A stretch of DNA of 64,000 bases, taken from contig JAMZAV010000431.1 of the NCBI GenBank assembly GCA_024449915.1, forward strand, positions 1 through 64,000, given 5' to 3'. A program made the translations under genes and the position numbers. The stretch is from Sweltsa coloradensis (Eukaryota; Arthropoda; Insecta; Plecoptera; Chloroperlidae). Below are positions 1-11,165 of the stretch, piece after piece (position 1 is the first letter of the stretch; every line of letters begins with the position of its first letter). The notes beneath the pieces are model-generated. The model had not been told where the DNA came from, searched no databases, and was given only the letters and a program-made list of their open reading frames with translations.

Positions 1-2265
1 GGCAGTATATAATAATCAACATTGAAATCGTCATTGTTGTAATAGACAAGTGTTATTTTATGCGCCAGTGTTATGGCGCGTAAGCTACGAGTGCGAGTGA
101 GAAAGCCGCGGGAATCGGCGGCGCGGCAACCTACTCGTCGAGAACTCACAGCTGTGAGCTGACAATGAACGTGCAATCGCCGTGCATAGTGAGAATGGAA
201 TGTCACATCATCCGTTGTCTCTCAGTCTCGGTAGCTGCGCCCTATAGCTCGTGCTGAAGGCCCTACTTGTGTTTCAAGATGTAAAGTATTTTTCACGTTG
301 ATATTGATCAATGCTTCGTACACGAAGACACATTTCCCTGTAACTCTTCATTGACTCTGATTGCAATATCTTCTATGATTTCGAATCGTATTGCTGCCAA
401 CAGGTTTTCTTTTTTTAAGCCAATTCTACGTTCAACATCAATGGATGTGTTATTTATCACATTATAAATCTTTTATAACGTAAATTATTTCGTCTCAAGT
501 AATTGACTTCTGTTTCAATTTAGGAGAACGAAACACAAAATTTATTTTCACGAGATAAAGTGTGTTATTCCCAGACGAGCTTATCTTGCGACGAGCTCTT
601 GCACGGGCGACTGAACTTCAACCTTGAAGTCCCTAGGGACGGTCGGGGTCTCCATGGTGGAGATCGGATCACTCAGACACTCAACTCATAAAACACTCGC
701 GCTTCAATAAAACTACTTACAGGTGTTGTATAGACAGCTTCATCAATTAAGAACAATGATCTTGCAATAATTATCACGTAAGAATAACACGGCATATTGC
801 GAATGTGTAGTGAAGTGTATTGATTGGTAGAGCGAGCTGGCACGGGTTAACTGCCGGCCGGCCGAGTTTGAAATACGATCGCGAGGCGGGAGGGGGGAAC
901 CGGTCTTGTAGATAGCGGGCTGGGTGGGGAAGTGAACCTGACATTACAGCTGAGAAAAGATCGCGCTTGCTGTCAGTAGTGTCAGAGAGGAAAGAGAGGA
1001 AATAGTGCTTCGTTCATCGGTCGGTGTTTATAAAAGGCGAAAACAATACATTAGGGTAAATTTAACATTGAGAAACAGAACATTTTGAACGATACAGCGA
1101 GGAAAACGGTCAGTTGAGGAACGGCGGATGCGGGAACTATTCATAGGGGTTTACTGGGTCTCAATGTGATATCTTCCATGCAATGTTTGTGATTGGACTT
1201 CTGAGGGTATCCACTCATCCACATCCCTCATATGTTACTTCTCTCCTGCAGGTATCTTCCTCCTGCCTCCTACCTTTCCTATCATTTCCTGTTTCCAAGA
1301 GGGATCAAACCAACGACAGAGGACCAAACTGTTCCCTGCGACGGACTCTCCCATTTAAGGTTATTAATGGTAATTTTAGTCATGACTTTGAGATCCGTGC
1401 AGTTTGCAAATGACAATAACACTAAAATAAAAATGTAAAATTAAAATTATATGATATAAAAAACACACTTGAGTATTGTCCAATTTTACTCTAGAAAATG
1501 CAAGAATTAAATCACCACCACCAAACTCCGCTACTATTTGTATAAATCGTTAATCAGATGATGACACTGAAATTTGCATTATTAATATCGAGTAGAATAT
1601 TTATTTGTCTTGAGTTAATTTTTTCTAAACTCACTTGACAGATGATTCCTCGGTGTGACCGATATATTTTTAAAAACATCGATGTTCCGGCCATGGTGGA
1701 ATTAAAGAGACACGCATGTTGTAATCTTGTGACTGAATTGCCTTCCATGTAATATAGGCCTACGTGTTGAGGATCTGCATCCAAATGTCATATTTAGCAT
1801 GTAGTTCTTCGTAGTAATTTGACATAGTCTTTGTCACAAAGGTTAAAATCAAATTGCCTTTGCTATTGCTAAATAAAAACCTTTCTAACCAAATATATAA
1901 TTTTTAAATAAAAAATTTGAATTTAGATTATTGAATATTGAATATTGAATAATTTATCTCACAAACACTCGTGAACAATGAACAATGAACAAAATCAAAT
2001 CATATCAATTTATTAGGGACATAGTATGTAAGCCTACAATTTTCATGATATGGTACAAACAACAATTTTTTAGTATGTGTCCATTTAGGTAGACATAGAC
2101 ATGAAAAAGAGGACAGGCTTGTTCATTGGAGATTTTTTAAATATTGGGCATAGAACACAACAATTTTAGAAAGAAAAAAGTACAAATAATTTGTAGAAAT
2201 TAAATTTTTTTTTAAATTTTTAATATTCATACTGACATACTAAATTTCTTATCTCACTCTCGCAG
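1..2265. other. 5' flanking intron of vigilin, no gene recognised
   Basis: The first vigilin exon in the window starts with a splice acceptor and encodes a late KH domain, so this stretch is intron. I see no exon, tRNA or complete transposon here. A TATAAAAGG word at about 1026-1034 resembles a TATA box, but nothing downstream supports a promoter. From about 1400 to 2250 the DNA is AT-rich and unremarkable. Confidence 0.6.
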
Positions 2266-2559
2266 GACAACATCGTGGAAAGCGACATGAGCGTGGAGCC
2301 TCGTCACCACCGCCACTTTGTCGCCCGGAGAGGGGAAGTTCTGCACCGCATCGCCGACGAGTGTGGGGGTGTAATGATCTCCTTCCCCCGGCCGGGGGTG
2401 GACAGCGACAGAGTGGTTCTAAAGGGTGCCAAGGATTGTATCGAGCTCGCCAAGCAGAGGATAGCAGAGCTGGTCACAGACCTCGAGTCTATGGTCACGA
2501 TAGAGTGCGTCATACCCCAGAAACACCACCGCACAGTCATGGGAGCCAAGGGTTTCAAG
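2266..2559 (+). CDS. HDLBP: vigilin exon: KH10 and start of KH11
   Basis: This 98-codon exon follows the acceptor ctctcgcag and ends at the donor AAG|gtacga. It opens with DNIVESD and then encodes a whole KH domain with the signature HHRHFVARRGEVL, about residues 10-65. It continues into the next KH domain, whose GXXG loop reads GAKG (IPQKHHRTVMGAKG). The first KH has RRGE where a canonical KH has GXXG. The same degenerate loop is known in vigilin KH10, so I take it as conserved rather than damaged. The exon joins in phase 0 to 4741. Confidence 0.95.
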
Positions 2560-2589
2560 GTACGATAGCAGAGCCCCAACACATAACTC

Positions 2590-2627
2590 GCTCACTCGTC
2601 TTACAACGACTTTGGCGTTTTCTTAGT
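2590..2627 (+). repeat. solo Helentron-like 3' end, family B
   Basis: CTCACTCGTCTTACAACGAC, then TTTGGCGTTTTCTTAG, followed by T. It matches 59189-59228 almost base for base and has the same hairpin-plus-TAG layout as the family A 3' ends. It lies just inside the first intron after the donor. Confidence 0.45.
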
Positions 2628-3082
2628 TAAGTATATATCTCAAAGGTTACTGATGCCAAAAAATACTTAAATTCCTATTTTGATAGGCCCTATATTTTGT
2701 TAATTCTGTCCTTTTTGGTCTTTTAAGGTTCCGTACCTACTATTGGCATTATTTTCATATAATTTCTTAAAACATATATACATATATACAGAACACGGAA
2801 ATGTGAGTGAAATGTCGAGCAGTTCGAACCAACTCCAAATATAGGGGGGAAAAAAGAAATTCTTGCCAAACACTGACTATGGATGAAAAATTGGGGGGGG
2901 GGGGGGGAGGGGGAACCCAACAGCTTACCTGGTCAGTGACTGCAGGGATCTCGTAGATAAGAAAGACAAATAAATATATGCGTAACACCTGAAAACGTTG
3001 AAACTGCTTGCTCACTCGACGAGAGCGGAGATAACTAACCTGTGTCAGATGTTAAATTGAGATATTATATACAATTTTAATT

Positions 3083-4398
3083 AGGGGTGTGCGGATAACT
3101 GAAATTTTGGTTCAGTTAGGATAGTTTGGATCTGAATCGGTGCATTTACACAGTCGCATTTTTAATCTGGCCTAGGCCTACGTTTTATTATTATGATTCC
3201 TAGTTACAAGTTATTACTCAATTTACGATGGAAAGTGACTTGGAACGGTAAAATATTAGGCCTACAAAATGATGAAGGCTCATAGTCTTATGTTGCTGTC
3301 CCTAGGTCTAGCCTCGGAGCCTAGACTAGGGCCTAAGCCTACAGCAACTGCTATTGACTGCAACTTGGGCTTTATCAATCTGCATTGGTTTAGAAAATTC
3401 GTTGTAGCCTATTCGAATTTGATCAACATAACAAAGATCCTTGTTTTTTAACTATGGCCTCTGAGGAGCCTAGGCTAGGTCCTACTCCTACCTCGAACCT
3501 TTGAACACACTCAAATTCTTAAACTAGGAAAACGCTTAAGTCCCGCCGCGTTGTTGGATGAGCGTAATTGGTGCATTGAGCTGCCATGTGTTACGCGGAT
3601 TTTCTGTTGTTCTGAGAAAAAATTATTACTTAGTCGAAGAATTTTTTTAATTAAATTAAATAAAATAAAAAATTAACTTAATTTTTTTAATAAATCGTAA
3701 TTTAAAAAAAATAAAAAATCGTAAAATTGCAATTTTCAGAAGTAAAAATTATTCGATTGCGCTCAAATTTAACACGAGTATATTTATTCATGAAATTAAG
3801 GTTCTGTGAAAAAATCATTACAATAGGATAAAGCGTGTAGGTGTTATAAGTCGAAGAAATTTTTAAAAAATCGAAAAAAATCGTAAAATTGCGTTTTTTA
3901 TAAGAAAAAATTTCCCGATTGCGCTCAAAAACGTGGCAGTTCTAAGTTCAGAGATTTCGAAGGCCTCCATAAAATTTCATCGCAATCAAAGTATCGGTTT
4001 AGCCGGAATCGTGTTAACAAACACACAAAAATACAGAAAAAAAAAAACATTCCGGATTTTTTTCTCCAGTGTAGTGAAATGGAATCTTCGCTTCGCTCAT
4101 CCAATTAGGCCCTGGGCCTATGCTTTAGGCCTATTATTCAAATTATTTTGATATGGTCAACACTTAATGCTCTAGAACTAGAACTAGATAGAACTGCATC
4201 AGGATTACAAACTAATAAGGATTCTGTCACTGGAATTGCTTTGTTATGCCTAAGCTAGGCAAGGGAATACATTTTCCAAATTTCTCAAATTTTTTAATCT
4301 TGACCTCCTAAACTATCCGAACCGAAACCAAACTGGAAAAAAAAAACAATACTTTACTATCCTAAACCGAAATCAAAAATTAGTAATCGCACATCCCT
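3083..4398. mobile_element. hAT-like element with TAGGG / CAGGG ends
   Basis: The left end reads TAGGGGTGTGCGGATAAC and the right end, inverted, CAGGGATGTGCGATTAC. Subterminal words based on AACTATCCGAACCGAAACC recur in inverted form at both ends. No convincing 8-bp duplication is left, so the ends are approximate. A Helentron-like element is inserted inside at 3524-4103. Confidence 0.45.
3524..4103 (-). mobile_element. non-autonomous Helentron-like repeat, family A
   Basis: On the minus strand it starts TGGATGAGCGAAGCG directly after a host T. It ends ...CAACAACGCGGCGGGACTTA, then AGCGTTTTCCTAG, followed by a host T. The 5' word TTGGATGAGCG returns inverted as CGCTCATCCAA just before the 3' hairpin (AACGC...GCGTT). 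The middle holds repeated text of the type 'aaaatcgcaattttacgatt' and 'ttataacacctacatgcttt'. Other copies lie at 50551, 52175, 58467 and 61799. Confidence 0.55.
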
Positions 4399-4424
4399 GG
4401 ATCAATCTGAAATCTGCTATAGTT

Positions 4425-4558
4425 GCTCTGAAGCAAGTAAGCAGATGCGCGTGGTTTTGGCAGGACAATCGCCTATCCGTATTTTAAATCGGGGACCGCC
4501 GACTGGCTATAATCCACCCGCCGGTTACGTCATCATCTGCTTACTTGCTTTGGAACAA
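4425..4558. repeat. small inverted repeat (mini-MITE)
   Basis: GAAGCAAGTAAGCAGATG at about 4430 returns inverted as CATCTGCTTACTTGCTTTG near 4540. The two copies frame about 85 bp of unrelated DNA. It may be a tiny MITE; no target duplication is obvious. Confidence 0.5.
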
Positions 4559-4740
4559 CAAAATTTACATGACAGTCGTGTCATGTTGACTAACCTTAAG
4601 TGATAATATAGTTTCAGAGAGCGTCTGTGTGTATTGAAAGAGAAGTTGTGACGCAAGCACTGCTCCTTGGTGCCCTGGATTGATTTCATCAGTCCCGAAT
4701 ATCGACTCTTCCTAAACGAATGCCGTGTTTCTCTCTTCAG

Positions 4741-4926
4741 GTCCAGGGCATCACGTCGGAGTTCGACGTCCAGATCAAGTTCCCCGACCGCGACAACGGC
4801 GAGAACTACGAAGCCGCCGAGATGAACGGAGACGCGACGAGGCCTTGCGACATCATCCGCATCACCGGCAAGGAGGATAACTGTGCCGGGGCCAAGCAGG
4901 CGTTGCTAGACCTTGTGCCAATCACC
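4741..4926 (+). CDS. HDLBP: vigilin exon: rest of KH11
   Basis: The 62-codon exon follows a pyrimidine-rich acceptor (tttctctcttcag) and ends ATCACC|gtgagt. It completes KH11: VQGITSEFDVQIKFPDR is the helix-strand after the GXXG loop, followed by an acidic insert of about 20 residues and then CDIIRITGKEDNCAGAKQAL. A long insert between the second and third strands at this point is also a feature of vertebrate vigilin KH11. Phase 0 on both sides. Confidence 0.95.
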
Positions 4927-5009
4927 GTGAGTAGACCTCTTTTCATACTTGTAAACACTTCTTCTTCTTTTCATATGCCTACAATGGACATTATTTGTGC
5001 CATCATGTG

Positions 5010-5480
5010 TTTTCTAGTTAAATCCAGTAGAGATAGGACTCATGTTCCCTACAATCCATGCCATTTGACATTGTCCCATTCAATCTTGATATATGTAGGC
5101 CTACATTCAAAAAGATGTTTCCTGTCTTGTTTGCCAGTTCTGCACATCCGACAGACACAGGATTGAAAAACTCCCAATCCATGTAGGTTCTTTTCTTTCC
5201 AAGCAAATCATGTCCTGTTTGAAGCTGGAATTGAGCTGTTACTATTCTTCTACTGTAGCACTTACGTTTGCCAGTCGGCCTCGTTTGAGTGTAGGCCTAG
5301 GCTTATTCTTCCCACAGTTTATTTTACCCCTTCTCTTGCCGTTCCTACGTACCACTTTGCATGTTGAAGCATGCAAGTGAGATTTTAGAGATTTATTTGT
5401 GACAGTTTTTTGCTTCTTTGTGCTTTTTGCTACCTTACCTTGTTAACAAATTATTGTAATTTTTAATTTTTATACACTAA
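5010..5480 (-). mobile_element. non-LTR retrotransposon 3' fragment
   Basis: Read on the minus strand, broken frames encode the end of an RNase H-type region (SKKHKEAK..., near 5450) and then TAQFQLQTGHDLLGK and VFQSCVCRMCRTGKQDRKHLF. The TGHD-L and CxxC...H pattern is usual in the C-terminal part of RNase H-bearing non-LTR elements. Several frameshifts and stops show it is dead. The stretch 5350-5455 is closely similar to 30598-30680, so both come from one family. Confidence 0.5.
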
Positions 5481-6184
5481 ACTGTTCCACCAGTACATAA
5501 ATTTAAACTTATTCTGAGTAATAGTAGAAAATCTTTACCATTATCTGTTGCACGTCGTTGCCCGTCGTAGCTGGTGGCCAATCCGCCGACTTACGTTGAG
5601 ATGACGCGCAATTCAAATTGATACAAATGCGAGAAAAGTTAGTTTTATGCCGATATATCATGATATTAGGGGTGAGCGATTAGCACTTTTTCAAGTTGAG
5701 TCGAATTCGAGTACCAAACTACTCGCGAGTATCGAGCCGAGTTCGAGTACTAAACTATTCGCGAGTATCGAGTCAAGTTCGAGTACCAAACTACTCGGAG
5801 TATCGAGTCGAGTAGTAAACAAAAATCTTCAAATCTATAAGTAGTTTTGTATGTGTTTAGACCCAATGTATGTATGCAATCTAGTTACCAAATTAATATT
5901 ATGCTTCAATGCATTAGCATTAGCCTTTGCAGGGGGCCAAAATAGTTCAACAATACTATTTTACAAGGTGCAGGGTAGTAAATTCAAATTCAAAACTGTC
6001 TGTACCTAGGTACATAAGTTAAATTAATTAATTAAATAAATGTTGTTTGTGATAGAATGCCTATCGGCTAGGTTAGTGTTTGTGGTTTGGGAAAGAAGAA
6101 AGGAGACCAACAGCTTACCTTAAATGAGATGGGCAGCTGCGTGAAACTGGCTGGTTAACATAAATATTTACAAGATACACAATG

Positions 6185-6222
6185 TCGTACGTTTCGGCCA
6201 ACGCGGCCTTGGTCACCGACCG
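6185..6222 (-). ncRNA. hammerhead-like motif in Penelope terminus (left arm)
   Basis: On the minus strand GGTGACCAAGGCC, a GCGTT loop, GGCCGAAACGTACGAC. The GGCC/GGCC stem followed by CGAAACGT resembles stem II and the GAAA core of the minimal hammerheads reported in Penelope-like elements. The CUGANGA half of the core is not canonical here, so activity is doubtful. The same sequence is in the right arm at 11131-11165. Confidence 0.3.
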
Positions 6223-6680
6223 TTAGAGAAGAACTAAATTTAAAAATATTTACAATATATTACAAGGGGCTGTTGGGGGTGAGGGTGGGTGAAGGTGGCG
6301 GTGCAACATGTGGGAGGAGTCAGGTGGTCTAAGAGGGAGGGCATAAGACTATCTTAGAATGAGGATAGATTTATTGAGCGAACTGGTGACTAATTAGTAT
6401 GCTAATTCCCATTGCCTTAAGTGTTCCTCGTTGCAGGATGGGGGTAATGACTTAACAACCCTCGTTGTGTAGCAGTCATTGAAGTCCCTGTTGTGGGTTC
6501 CTGCATGTTGTGCCACCGGTTTTAGTTCAAGTTTCCTGACAGTGTCCTGCCTATGCCCGTTCATCCTGGTGCTCAGGGAATTGGTGGTTAGGCCTATGTA
6601 CTCGGCTGGGCATAGCTTGCACTGTAGCTGGTAGATCAGGTTGGTTGTGGTGAAGTTGTTGTGTTGCCTAACGAGGTATG

Positions 6681-9137
6681 TTATTCCAGTCGCTCGAGCA
6701 GTAAATGTTGAAGTGGGGGGTGAATTTGGCAGGTTTTACAACGGGGTCTCTTGCAAGGGTGAGAACCTTGGGGTTGGGGGAGCTTGTCGGTCTTCCTGAC
6801 GGGGGTGTGCCTAACGATGTGGTCACTGATGTTGGGTGGCCGTCGGAAGTACACGCGAGGCATGTTCAGGGCCAAGTCGTTGGTGAGGGCCGATGCTTGA
6901 AGAATATGTGCTCCTCGTTTCAAGATCCCGTTGAGTACCTGTAGGCCTGGGTGCCACTTGGTGACAAGCGGGATGATTTCGTTGCTGGGCGGAGTACGCT
7001 GTACACTGGGACGGTGAATCCGATCTAGGACCTTATGGCGAGGGTATCCCCGGGCAACAAAGGCATTCGCAATGCGGTGGCAATACTTTGCTAGGTCCTC
7101 TTCGTTCGAACAGATCCTCCGTCCTCGTGTGGCTAGTGAGTGGGGTAGTGCTTGTTTGGTATAGTTGGGGTGGCAGCTGTCATAGTGTAGATATTGCTGG
7201 CTGTTGGTCGGCTTGAAATGGACGCTGGTTTCGAGATGTCCGTTGCGGAGCTCGATGTCAACGTCCAGAAAGTTGACGTGGTGCTTAGAGATTTCCCATG
7301 TGAAGCGTAAAGAGGAGAAGGTGTTGAGTTCCTCTAGGAAGATGGCGAATGATTCTTCACCATGGGTCCATATAGCATAAATGTCGTCGATGAAGCGGAA
7401 CCAACAGAGTGGGAGTAGTGTCTGGGTTTTGAGAAAATCAGTCTCGACCTTGCCCATGAATAGATTAGCGTAGGACGGGGCCATCCGTGTGCCCATGGCC
7501 GTTCCCCTGGTTTGTAGGTAGTGTCGGTCCATGAAGCTAAAGTTATTCATTGATAGGACTAGCTGTGCTAGTCCTACTAGGAAGGGAGTGTCGGGTTTGG
7601 TGTTGGGGGGTCTGTGGTTGAGGTAATGTTCTAATGCTGAGAGTCCTTGCGTGGTGGGGATGTTGGTGTAGAGGGATGTGACATCTATGGTGGCCATAAG
7701 GGCATTGGCTGGAAGAGGCATGGCTAGGCTTTTGATTTTTTCGAGGAAGTCGTACGTGTCCTTGATGTGCGACTCTAAGCCTGTCACCAGGGGCTGTAGG
7801 TTTCGGTCAACAAAAGCTGATATGCGCTCCGTGGGCGAGTTAAAACTGGCAACAATCGGACGTCCTGGATTGTTGGGTTTGTGAATTTTTGGTAGCATGT
7901 AGAAGGTCGGTGTCCTTGGTTCCTGAGGGGTCAGGTGGGCAATCGTAGCCTCACTTAAGTTCTGGGCCTTCCCTCGACTGTTCACAAACTCTTTGATTTT
8001 CTGTAGGTGTTTGTCAGTCGGGTCAACCTGTAGGGCCTTGTAAGTGTCCCTGTCATCGAGTTGTCTGTTAGCCTCTTCGATGTAGGCCTTGGTATTCTGT
8101 AAAACAATCTTCGAGCCCTTGTCGGCGGGCAAGATAATGATATCCTGATTGTTTCTGAGAGTGGTCAAGGCCTTGCGTTGAAGGGGTGTGATGTTGCAGG
8201 TGGTGGGTAGGCTTTTTACGAGATCAGGTGAGGCTATGGCACTGGTAACATATGAGATGTACTGTTCAATGGGGTGTTCTGGTGGCAGAACTCCTGGGTT
8301 CCAGTTCGACTTTTGCTTGAACTTTACAAGTGCTGGGTCGAGGGCTTTCTCAGGGTCCGGCACAAAAGGGTGTTGACTAAAGAAGTGTTTAAGTCTTAGG
8401 GTTCTGGCAAAGGCTAAAGTGTCTTTAACCAGAGCAAAGTGGTCAAATTCGGGTGTCGGCGCGAAAGTTAGGCCCTTGGAGAGGACTTCTGCTTCGTGTC
8501 GCGTGAGTTCATGGTCAGAGAGGTTGAGTAGGCCTACTGACAGATCTTGGGTGTGGTCAGCTGGTGTCCCTGGCTCTGGCTGTTCACGAGGTGTGGTGCA
8601 TACTGTGGGCCGAGGCAGGGTGGGAACTGTGGGAGCGGGTTTGGCTAGGCCTAAAATGTCCGCCAGGCACGGTTCAAGGCCTATCAATGGTGGGGGCTGG
8701 GGGGTCTGTGGCTTGCCGGCTAGGTCCGTCGGGAGCGTGATCTTGGCGTCAAAGTAGTCCCTGGTTAACTTTGAGATCTTGTGTAGATGTTTGGTTGCGT
8801 TCCTCGACAAGGTAGCTGAGGCCTTGGCGATCGTTTCTGAGATTGGTGTCAGAAGGTGAGGGCGGGCCATCAGAGAGACTTTTACAAATGATGTTAGTTT
8901 GCATGAGTGTTCTAAGGTCAAGGTTTCGTACTCCGCTAGTATGAAGCGTGTCGTTTCGAATCCTTGCGCTTGATTCAGCCTGGCAACGCCAGGACGCGCT
9001 GTAGGTGGCAGGCCTGTAAGGGCACACCCTGCTCGGAAAGTCCTTGGGGAAATTCCTAGGCTTATGCACGTTTGTAGAAACAACTTGTGGCTGTTGAGAG
9101 CAGCAAGTTTATTGGCGTGGAATCGTATTCTACCCAC
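6681..9137 (-). CDS. Penelope-like reverse transcriptase, frameshifted before GIY-YIG
   Basis: An 818-codon minus-strand frame. No ATG opens it: the first codon is GTG at the junction between the two copies, directly after a TAG, so the true N-terminus is missing. It encodes the upstream PLE region and then the RT with LPADKGSKIV, YMLPKIHKPNNPGRPIV, ATIDVTSLYTN, TRGTAMGTRMAPSYANLF and the catalytic RFIDDIYAIW near residue 580. A run of six G at about 6715-6720, where the other copy has seven C, shifts the frame, and the protein ends LQHLLLERLE instead of entering the GIY-YIG endonuclease. The GIY-YIG coding sequence continues downstream in another frame to about 6370. Either the shift is real or it is a homopolymer error. 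Confidence 0.85.
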   Translation of the reverse strand: MGRIRFHANKLAALNSHKLFLQTCISLGISPRTFRAGCALTGLPPTARPGVARLNQAQGFETTRFILAEYETLTLEHSCKLTSFVKVSLMARPHLLTPISETIAKASATLSRNATKHLHKISKLTRDYFDAKITLPTDLAGKPQTPQPPPLIGLEPCLADILGLAKPAPTVPTLPRPTVCTTPREQPEPGTPADHTQDLSVGLLNLSDHELTRHEAEVLSKGLTFAPTPEFDHFALVKDTLAFARTLRLKHFFSQHPFVPDPEKALDPALVKFKQKSNWNPGVLPPEHPIEQYISYVTSAIASPDLVKSLPTTCNITPLQRKALTTLRNNQDIIILPADKGSKIVLQNTKAYIEEANRQLDDRDTYKALQVDPTDKHLQKIKEFVNSRGKAQNLSEATIAHLTPQEPRTPTFYMLPKIHKPNNPGRPIVASFNSPTERISAFVDRNLQPLVTGLESHIKDTYDFLEKIKSLAMPLPANALMATIDVTSLYTNIPTTQGLSALEHYLNHRPPNTKPDTPFLVGLAQLVLSMNNFSFMDRHYLQTRGTAMGTRMAPSYANLFMGKVETDFLKTQTLLPLCWFRFIDDIYAIWTHGEESFAIFLEELNTFSSLRFTWEISKHHVNFLDVDIELRNGHLETSVHFKPTNSQQYLHYDSCHPNYTKQALPHSLATRGRRICSNEEDLAKYCHRIANAFVARGYPRHKVLDRIHRPSVQRTPPSNEIIPLVTKWHPGLQVLNGILKRGAHILQASALTNDLALNMPRVYFRRPPNISDHIVRHTPVRKTDKLPQPQGSHPCKRPRCKTCQIHPPLQHLLLERLE

Positions 9138-11000
9138 CTACCCACCACCTGCAACATCACACCCCTTCAACGCAAGGCCTTGACCACTCTCAGAAACAAT
9201 CAGGATATCATTATCTTGCCCGCCGACAAGGGCTCGAAGATTGTTTTACAGAATACCAAGGCCTACATCGAAGAGGCTAACAGACAACTCGATGACAGGG
9301 ACACTTACAAGGCCCTACAGGTTGACCCGACTGACAAACACCTACAGAAAATCAAAGAGTTTGTGAACAGTCGAGGGAAGGCCCAGAACTTAAGTGAGGC
9401 TACGATTGCCCACCTGACCCCTCAGGAACCAAGGACACCGACCTTCTACATGCTACCAAAAATTCACAAACCCAACAATCCAGGACGTCCGATTGTTGCC
9501 AGTTTTAACTCGCCCACGGAGCGCATATCAGCTTTTGTTGACCGAAACCTACAGCCCCTGGTGACAGGCTTAGAGTCGCACATCAAGGACACGTACGACT
9601 TCCTCGAAAAAATCAAAAGCCTAGCCATGCCTCTTCCAGCCAATGCCCTTATGGCCACCATAGATGTCACATCCCTCTACACCAACATCCCCACCACGCA
9701 AGGACTCTCAGCATTAGAACATTACCTCAACCACAGACCCCCCAACACCAAACCCGACACTCCCTTCCTAGTAGGACTAGCACAGCTAGTCCTATCAATG
9801 AATAACTTTAGCTTCATGGACCGACACTACCTACAAACCAGGGGAACGGCCATGGGCACACGGATGGCCCCGTCCTACGCTAATCTATTCATGGGCAAGG
9901 TCGAGACTGATTTTCTCAAAACCCAGACACTACTCCCACTCTGTTGGTTCCGCTTCATCGACGACATTTATGCTATATGGACCCATGGTGAAGAATCATT
10001 CGCCATCTTCCTAGAGGAACTCAACACCTTCTCCTCTTTACGCTTCACATGGGAAATCTCTAAGCACCACGTCAACTTTCTGGACGTTGACATCGAGCTC
10101 CGCAACGGACATCTCGAAACCAGCGTCCATTTCAAGCCGACCAACAGCCAGCAATATCTACACTATGACAGCTGCCACCCCAACTATACCAAACAAGCAC
10201 TACCCCACTCACTAGCCACACGAGGACGGAGGATCTGTTCGAACGAAGAGGACCTAGCAAAGTATTGCCACCGCATTGCGAATGCCTTTGTTGCCCGGGG
10301 ATACCCTCGCCATAAGGTCCTAGATCGGATTCACCGTCCCAGTGTACAGCGTACTCCGCCCAGCAACGAAATCATCCCGCTTGTCACCAAGTGGCACCCA
10401 GGCCTACAGGTACTCAACGGGATCTTGAAACGAGGAGCACATATTCTTCAAGCATCGGCCCTCACCAACGACTTGGCCCTGAACATGCCTCGCGTGTACT
10501 TCCGACGGCCACCCAACATCAGTGACCACATCGTTAGGCACACCCCCGTCAGGAAGACCGACAAGCTCCCCCAACCCCAAGGTTCTCACCCTTGCAAGAG
10601 ACCCCGTTGTAAAACCTGCCAAATTCACCCCCCCACTTCAACATTTACTGCTCGAGCGACTGGAATAACATACCCCATAAGGCAACACAACAACTGCACC
10701 ACAACCAACCTGATCTACCAACTACAGTGCCAGCTATGCCCAGCCGAGTACATAGGCCTAACCACCAATTCCCTGAGCACCAGGATGAACGGGCATAGGC
10801 AGGACACTGTCAGGAAACTTGAACTAAAACCGGTGGCACAACATGCAGGAACCCACAACAGGGACTTCAATGACTGCTACACAACGAGGGTTGTTAAGTC
10901 ATTACCCCCATCCTGCAACGAGGAACACTTAAGGCAATGGGAATTAGCACACCAAATAGTCACCAGCTCGCGCAAAAAACCTAACCACAATCTAAGATAG
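9087..11000 (+). CDS. Penelope-like reverse transcriptase with GIY-YIG endonuclease
   Basis: A 637-codon frame that copies DNA from RNA primed at the target cut, as in Penelope-like elements. The first 17 or so codons are antisense sequence from the opposite copy; real homology starts at LPTTCNITPL. RT motifs follow: PADKGSKI near 45, PKIHKPNNPGRP near 125, DVTSLYTN near 190, GTAMGTRMAPSYANLF near 255 and the catalytic FIDD at about 290-293. A Cys-rich linker (CKRPRCKTCQIHPP) leads to the GIY-YIG domain near 540-600, seen as YQLQCQLCPAEYIGLTTNSL followed by STRMNGHRQD. The 5' part of the element is missing, so it is unlikely to be autonomous as it stands. Confidence 0.85.
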   Translation: MAVESSKFIGVESYSTHLPTTCNITPLQRKALTTLRNNQDIIILPADKGSKIVLQNTKAYIEEANRQLDDRDTYKALQVDPTDKHLQKIKEFVNSRGKAQNLSEATIAHLTPQEPRTPTFYMLPKIHKPNNPGRPIVASFNSPTERISAFVDRNLQPLVTGLESHIKDTYDFLEKIKSLAMPLPANALMATIDVTSLYTNIPTTQGLSALEHYLNHRPPNTKPDTPFLVGLAQLVLSMNNFSFMDRHYLQTRGTAMGTRMAPSYANLFMGKVETDFLKTQTLLPLCWFRFIDDIYAIWTHGEESFAIFLEELNTFSSLRFTWEISKHHVNFLDVDIELRNGHLETSVHFKPTNSQQYLHYDSCHPNYTKQALPHSLATRGRRICSNEEDLAKYCHRIANAFVARGYPRHKVLDRIHRPSVQRTPPSNEIIPLVTKWHPGLQVLNGILKRGAHILQASALTNDLALNMPRVYFRRPPNISDHIVRHTPVRKTDKLPQPQGSHPCKRPRCKTCQIHPPTSTFTARATGITYPIRQHNNCTTTNLIYQLQCQLCPAEYIGLTTNSLSTRMNGHRQDTVRKLELKPVAQHAGTHNRDFNDCYTTRVVKSLPPSCNEEHLRQWELAHQIVTSSRKKPNHNLR

Positions 11001-11130
11001 GCCTAGGCCCTCCCTCTTAGACCACCTGACTCCTCCCACATGTTGCACCGCCACCTTCACCCACCTCACCCCCAACAGCCCCTTGTAATATATTGTAAAT
11101 ATTTTTAAATTTAGTTCTTCTCTAACGGTC

Positions 11131-11165
11131 GGTGACCAAGGCCGCGTTGGCCGAAACGTACGACA
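11131..11165 (+). ncRNA. hammerhead-like motif in Penelope terminus (right arm)
   Basis: Inverted duplicate of the motif at 6185-6222: GGTGACCAAGGCC-GCGTT-GGCCGAAACGTACGAC. It lies about 130 bp after the stop codon of the GIY-YIG frame, in the terminal repeat, which is where ribozymes of these elements sit. Confidence 0.3.

Noticed and set aside
1020..1440. TATAAAAGG word followed by short frames, as a possible alternative promoter and first exon of vigilin
   Set aside because: The frames do not resemble vigilin, the downstream exon is a late KH domain, and no donor with matching phase was found.
3933..4151. Repeated frames of the type MAVLSSEISKASIKFH at several places as a conserved small protein
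   Set aside because: They are one frame of the dispersed Helentron-like repeat; the nucleotide text is conserved in all frames and copies are frameshifted.
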